A stretch of DNA of 64,000 nt. Origin: Chamaea fasciata (lineage: Eukaryota; Chordata; Aves; Passeriformes; Sylviidae). Numbering within the stretch: position 1 is the first letter of the stretch; each line of letters starts with the position of its first letter. Position numbers and translations under genes: made by a program. This document shows positions 60,691 to 64,000 of the stretch, in pieces. Under the pieces are notes generated by a model. The model was not told the DNA's origin. It ran no database searches and saw nothing but the letters and a program-made list of their open reading frames with translations. The stretch is from assembly GCA_029207755.1 (NCBI GenBank), contig JARCOQ010000067.1, forward strand, positions 248,001-312,000, given 5' to 3'.

Positions 60691-62381
60691 CGGCCGGGGC
60701 CGTGTCGGTGCCACCGGCGGGGCCGTGTCGCTGTCGCTGTCACCGCCGGGCCGCTGTCGCCCTCTGCCGCCGCCCGGCCGCCACTGCAGGGGGGACACGG
60801 CTGGGGGGGCTCGGGGTGTCACCTGGAAGGGAAAAACCGGGATTGAACATCCCCCCGTGGAGGCGCGGGAAGGAAACGGCGTCAGAGCACGAGGAGTAGA
60901 GTTCTCCAGTGAAATGTCGGCAATTCAGGCCTGAGCTGGCGACTTTAAGGGTAAGGAGAGGCTGTGTCCTGGGATGAGCAGGTGCTGGGTGGGAGAAGAG
61001 GCTGGAAGGCCACCCTGGTGGGGTTCTGGTGGAGCTGATGAAGGTCACTTCTCTGCCTTGAGGCTCCTGCTGCTCCGGACATCAGGGAAGCCATCACCAC
61101 CTCTTCCCACCTGGACCTGGGATTTGGCAAACCTGCACGAGACAGGGAACGGCGGTCAGGGGTGTCCTGGGGAACCCAGCAGAAAATGGGGATGGAACTC
61201 CCTAAACCCAAACCTTCCCTTCCCAGCTGGAGCAAAGGGAATGGAACAGAGCCCTAGGAATGCTGGTGGCTGTCCCCAGAGCAGGGACACAGCGAGGTCC
61301 CCCCGAGAGCATCCTGTGCCAAGGCTCCTCCCCGGCTCCCAGCATGCAGAACTTCATCCCTCCCTCTCCCCTTGGCTGTTCCTTCCCAACTACATCACAT
61401 GCCGGGCCAGGTTTAAGCAAAATAAACCCAGTTGCCACGGTTACCCAGAGCAGGGATGCTAAATATACAGAATACAGATATTTATATATATATATTTAAC
61501 TGCCACGCACAGAGCCCGTGAGCACGAGCAAGGGAGATGCTCCCTCACGGGATCTGAGCCCTGCAGACCTCAGGGTGGCTCCCAGATCCCTGGCAGCTCC
61601 TCCATGGCCTGGAAGTGTTGATTCCTGGCCGGATTCAACCCCACCTGGGCTCACCTGAACCCACCTGGTGGCTTTGTCTGCATCACTGTCACCCTGTGTG
61701 GCACAGCCAGACCTCCCTGGCCACCTCACCCCCAGCATCCCACCTCTCCTGCGCCCTGAGTATCCGCACATCCCAGCTCCTGCTCCGTGCCATCAGCTCC
61801 TCCTGCCCTGCCAGCGCTCAGGAGAGGGATTTCACCCACGGAAACTTAACCCAGGCGTTCCCAGGGATTCACTCTGCGTACTCTCCGCAGTGGCTGGGGA
61901 GGAGAATTCCATCTTTCGTAGTAAAAAGTGGATAATTACCGGGTTTTGCACCACCCACCAGATCCCAGCGTTAATAGGGAGAGCTGGCAGGAAGGGAAAA
62001 TTAACTCTACACTGTGGAACGTGCTCAGCCTGGGTGCCTGAGGCACCCCTGGGTGCCGTTCCTCAGCACTCAGACCTCCAGGAGCAGAGGGAAGGGAAGC
62101 ACCGCTCCAAGAGGACCCACGTGAGTGGCAGTGGGGCCGTCCCAGGATGGGGAGCATCCCCTGCCGATGAGGAAATCTTCCTCCTTTCTCCTCCCCGTGG
62201 GGAATTCCGGCTTGGCCCGGTGGTGTTGCAGCAATCCCGACTGTCCCACTTCCTCCCCAAAACCCTTGACCCCCCTCGGGACAGGTTTAGCAGATGCCAG
62301 CCCACCACCAATCCCGAAGATTTTCCTCACAAATGGGATGAATTAACCCTCTCCAACACCAGCACACATCTGGATCCACAC
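60691..62381. other. BIN3 to C8orf58-like interval, no established gene
   Basis: In human, CCAR2 occupies this position. I translated the visible frames and found none of the CCAR2 peptides I would expect (S1-like domain near the N terminus, EF-hand-like and coiled-coil regions). A plus-strand AATAAA occurs at 61,421-61,426 and a short TA-rich run at about 61,480-61,497. Confidence 0.5.
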
Positions 62382-62442
62382 CTGGAGTTTTTCCTTGTCA
62401 GATGCTCGGGAGCTTCCCCTTGCTCCAGGTGATCCAGGGCTG
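62382..62442 (-). other. Splice-bounded candidate exon, minus strand
   Basis: Minus-strand acceptor TTTTCCCACCCCAG precedes 61 nt that can read ALDHLEQGEAPEHLTRKNS, followed by donor AG|GTGTGG. The frame is phase-compatible with the candidate exon at 62,883-62,978. I recognise no family; a chance match in GC-rich DNA is quite possible. Confidence 0.2.
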
Positions 62443-62882
62443 CTGGGGTGGGAAAAGCGAGGCTCAGACCTCCCTCCTCCTCCTCCTCACCTGGGCCCTG
62501 GAAGGAGAATCAGCATCCCCTGGATCAGCCTCAGCATCTTCCTTGGGATCAAACACTGGGGTTCAGCCGGGGCGCCCCGGGTGAGGGGGTGCCCAGACTC
62601 CCACCCCACACTGGGACCACCCACCCGTGTCCCTTCCCCACCTCCCCGAGTCCCTCCCCATTGCTCCTCACCCCGGGGGGGCTCAGGAGAGCGGGGGGGG
62701 GGGGGGGGCGATGGGAAGGGGTTTGATCTGGAAAGGGGGGTTAAGACAAAGATAAGACACCTTCCCTCCACCAAAAACCCTTCAGCACCCCCGATCAGGC
62801 TGTGACCCAGCCGGGGGGCGCTGCCGGGGACCCCCTGTCCCCCTCTGCCATGAGGATGGGCACGGCGGGGATGAGCACTCAC

Positions 62883-62978
62883 GTTTCCCGGGAAGGAGCG
62901 GTGGGATGCAGGACGCTGCGGCTCCGAGGATGCCCCCGGCGCGTCCGGGTGGGCTCGGGAGGATCGCGGGATTCACCG
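62883..62978 (-). other. Splice-bounded candidate exon, minus strand
   Basis: On the minus strand a strong pyrimidine tract ending CCTTCCCAG precedes 96 nt (a multiple of three), followed by consensus donor GTGAGT. Two frames are open: one reads VNPAILPSPPGRAGGILG onward, the other SRDPPEPTRTRRGHPRSR onward. The signals are better than average for this region, but no homology is recognised. Confidence 0.3.
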
Positions 62979-63193
62979 CTGGGAAGGAAAAAAAAAAACA
63001 AACCCAAGTGACGGTAGGAAATGAGCAGGAAAGGGGGGGAAAGGGAGGGATAAGGGGATACCTGATGGGAGAGCGCCCGGCCGGGGCTCGGGGCAGCGTC
63101 TTCCTCACCGGCGGCACCGGCCCGTCCCGCGCAGAGCTGGCGACACCGCGAGGGGCTCCAGCAGCGCCGAAACAGCATCGAGCCCCTCCTCAC

Positions 63194-63243
63194 CCTCCTC
63201 CTCTACCCCCAAACTGGGGAGCCCCCCTGGAGAAAGCCGCCAT
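63194..63243 (-). other. Candidate first coding exon, minus strand
   Basis: A minus-strand ATG in near-ideal context (GGGACCATGGCGG) begins MAAFSRGAPQFGGRGG and meets a donor GTGAGG at 63,193. A second start in another frame lies a few bases upstream. It sits downstream, on this strand, of the CRE/ETS island. By position it would correspond to the 5' end of CCAR2, but the peptide is not demonstrably CCAR2. Confidence 0.25.
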
Positions 63244-63489
63244 GGTCCCGGGAGCATCATCCCCGTCCTGGCGGGGACCCCCCGGCGCCCCCTCCCCACC
63301 AACCCCCCCGCGGAGCAGCTTGAGGGGCCCGGGGGGCGGTTTTGGGGGGAGGACAAGCTTTACCCCCACCCCGAGCCAGCGGAACCCCTCCGGAGCCTGC
63401 CCGGGAAGGGGGCTCCGGGGAGACGCAGGGGAGGGGGCTCAGGAGCGGCGGCAGCCGCTTGAACCGTCCGTGGGACGGGGCCCGCTCGG

Positions 63490-63710
63490 ACAAAAGGGGC
63501 GGAAAAGCCGTCGGAAGTGATGCGGCAGTGACGTGTCCTCGCGTGACGTCACGCCGGGACGAGGAGTGTGACGTCACGGCGCGACAGCAAAGCACCGCGC
63601 CAAGAGCCACCTCTTTATCGCTGAAATGACTTTATTGGGGGAAAGGAATAAAAGGTGAAGGGGGTGCGCCGGACCGGGGGCCGGCCCCGGGCGGGCGTGA
63701 CGTCATAGGG
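63490..63710. promoter_or_regulatory. CRE- and ETS-bearing CpG island
   Basis: TGACGTCA occurs at 63,544-63,551, 63,569-63,576 and 63,698-63,705; TGACGTGT is at 63,529-63,536. CGGAAGTGA, an ETS/GABPA-type site, is at about 63,512-63,520. The architecture resembles the BIN3 promoter. It overlaps the 3' end of the C8orf58-like gene, so it probably serves a different transcript, most plausibly one running leftward on the minus strand. Confidence 0.6.
63631..63636 (-). terminator. Polyadenylation signal of C8orf58-like gene
   Basis: TTTATT on the plus strand is AATAAA on the minus strand, about 140 nt past the stop codon. This implies a very short 3'UTR. Confidence 0.65.
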
Positions 63711-63773
63711 TGAGGTGGGTGACGCAGTTCCTCCATCCAGGTGTGGCGGTGGGAGCGGGACCCACCCCCCGTC

Positions 63774-63857
63774 CTACCTGCACCGGCCGCCCCGCAGCGA
63801 CCGGCGGGTCAGGCGGGTGAGCAGCTCCTTCACTCGGCCCCAGTGCGAGCGCCCGTC
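63774..63857 (-). CDS. C8orf58-like protein, last coding exon
   Basis: Minus-strand acceptor CTCCCGGCAG precedes 84 nt encoding DGRSHWGRVKELLTRLTRRS, then LRGGRCR and stop TAG (63,776-63,774). The SHW..VK.LL.R..RRS pattern matches the conserved C-terminal block I recall in human C8orf58 (DUF4657 family), a protein of unknown function. The human protein continues further beyond this block, so the avian one appears shorter; alternatively the CAG|GTAGGA just before the stop could act as a donor. Position and strand, convergent with BIN3, match human synteny. Confidence 0.65.
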   Translation of the reverse strand, partial: DGRSHWGRVKELLTRLTRRSLRGGRCR

Positions 63858-63934
63858 CTGCCGGGAGAGCTGGGGTCAGCGGGGGGGACCCGCGGGACCC
63901 CTCCCCGCCACAGCCCGACACCCCTCGGCCGTAC
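63858..63934 (-). other. Short intron of C8orf58-like gene
   Basis: A 77-bp GT-AG intron on the minus strand (AAG|GTACGG ... CCCGGCAG|GAC), very short but typical of compact GC-rich avian genes. Confidence 0.6.
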
Positions 63935-64000
63935 CTTGTCCGGCGCCGGGACCCCCGCCCCGCCCTCGGAGGGGTCCAGCAGGCTGGGGGAGCTGACCGA
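63935..64000 (-). CDS. C8orf58-like protein, penultimate coding exon (partial, cut by window edge)
   Basis: In frame with the final exon (phase 0) it reads SVSSPSLLDPSEGGAGVPAP then DK. It is low-complexity Ser/Pro/Gly sequence that is not diagnostic by itself. The exon continues beyond the window. Confidence 0.55.

Noticed and set aside
61430..61445. Second RFX X-box (GTTGCCACGGTTAC)
   Set aside because: One position breaks the consensus in the right half-site.
62041..62140. Plus-strand exon reading EQREGKHRSKRTH before GTGAGT
   Set aside because: The donor is good, but no matching upstream or downstream exons or family were found; treated as chance.

Overview
This is eukaryotic nuclear DNA, almost certainly from a bird. 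Genes have GT-AG introns and vertebrate-type CpG-island promoters. The only interspersed repeat family I can recognise is CR1, the avian LINE. The intergenic and intronic DNA is GC-rich and full of minisatellites, as expected of a small avian chromosome. The gene neighbourhood matches the human 8p21.3 block that contains EGR3, BIN3, CCAR2 and C8orf58. Species cannot be determined from what I see.

Layout. 1-9.4 kb: non-coding DNA upstream of EGR3, with two short minisatellites, one CR1 fragment, CpG islands, and a possible alternative EGR3 first exon at about 8.18 kb. 9.4-14.2 kb: EGR3 on the + strand, with a CArG/CRE promoter, two coding exons (397 aa, three C2H2 zinc fingers) and a long 3'UTR. 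14.2-18.4 kb: the EGR3-BIN3 intergenic region, ending in a 38-bp minisatellite. 18.4-60.7 kb: BIN3 on the + strand, with nine coding exons (253 aa, BAR domain), starting with an 8-nt coding exon downstream of three CRE-type sites spaced exactly 23 bp apart. Its introns carry CR1 fragments and at least eight tandem arrays. 60.7-63.6 kb: no established gene, but a CRE/ETS CpG island and splice-like segments on the - strand. 63.6-64 kb: the last two coding exons of a - strand gene resembling C8orf58 (DUF4657 family), running off the right edge.

How the genes relate. EGR3 is an immediate-early transcription factor induced through SRF and CREB. BIN3 is a BAR-domain protein acting in membrane and actin organisation. 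They are neighbours by conserved synteny and are not a pathway. EGR3 and BIN3 are co-oriented and the C8orf58-like gene is convergent with BIN3, as in human. CCAR2, which sits between BIN3 and C8orf58 in human, is not recognisable here.

No CRISPR array, operon, intact mobile element, tRNA/rRNA gene or viral gene was recognised. The very long open frames in several places are produced by tandem repeats and are not genes. No previously undescribed system is evident. The most testable observations are the phase-compatible alternative EGR3 first exon, the missing CCAR2 interval with its candidate - strand promoter and exons, and the 23-bp CRE periodicity at the BIN3 promoter.
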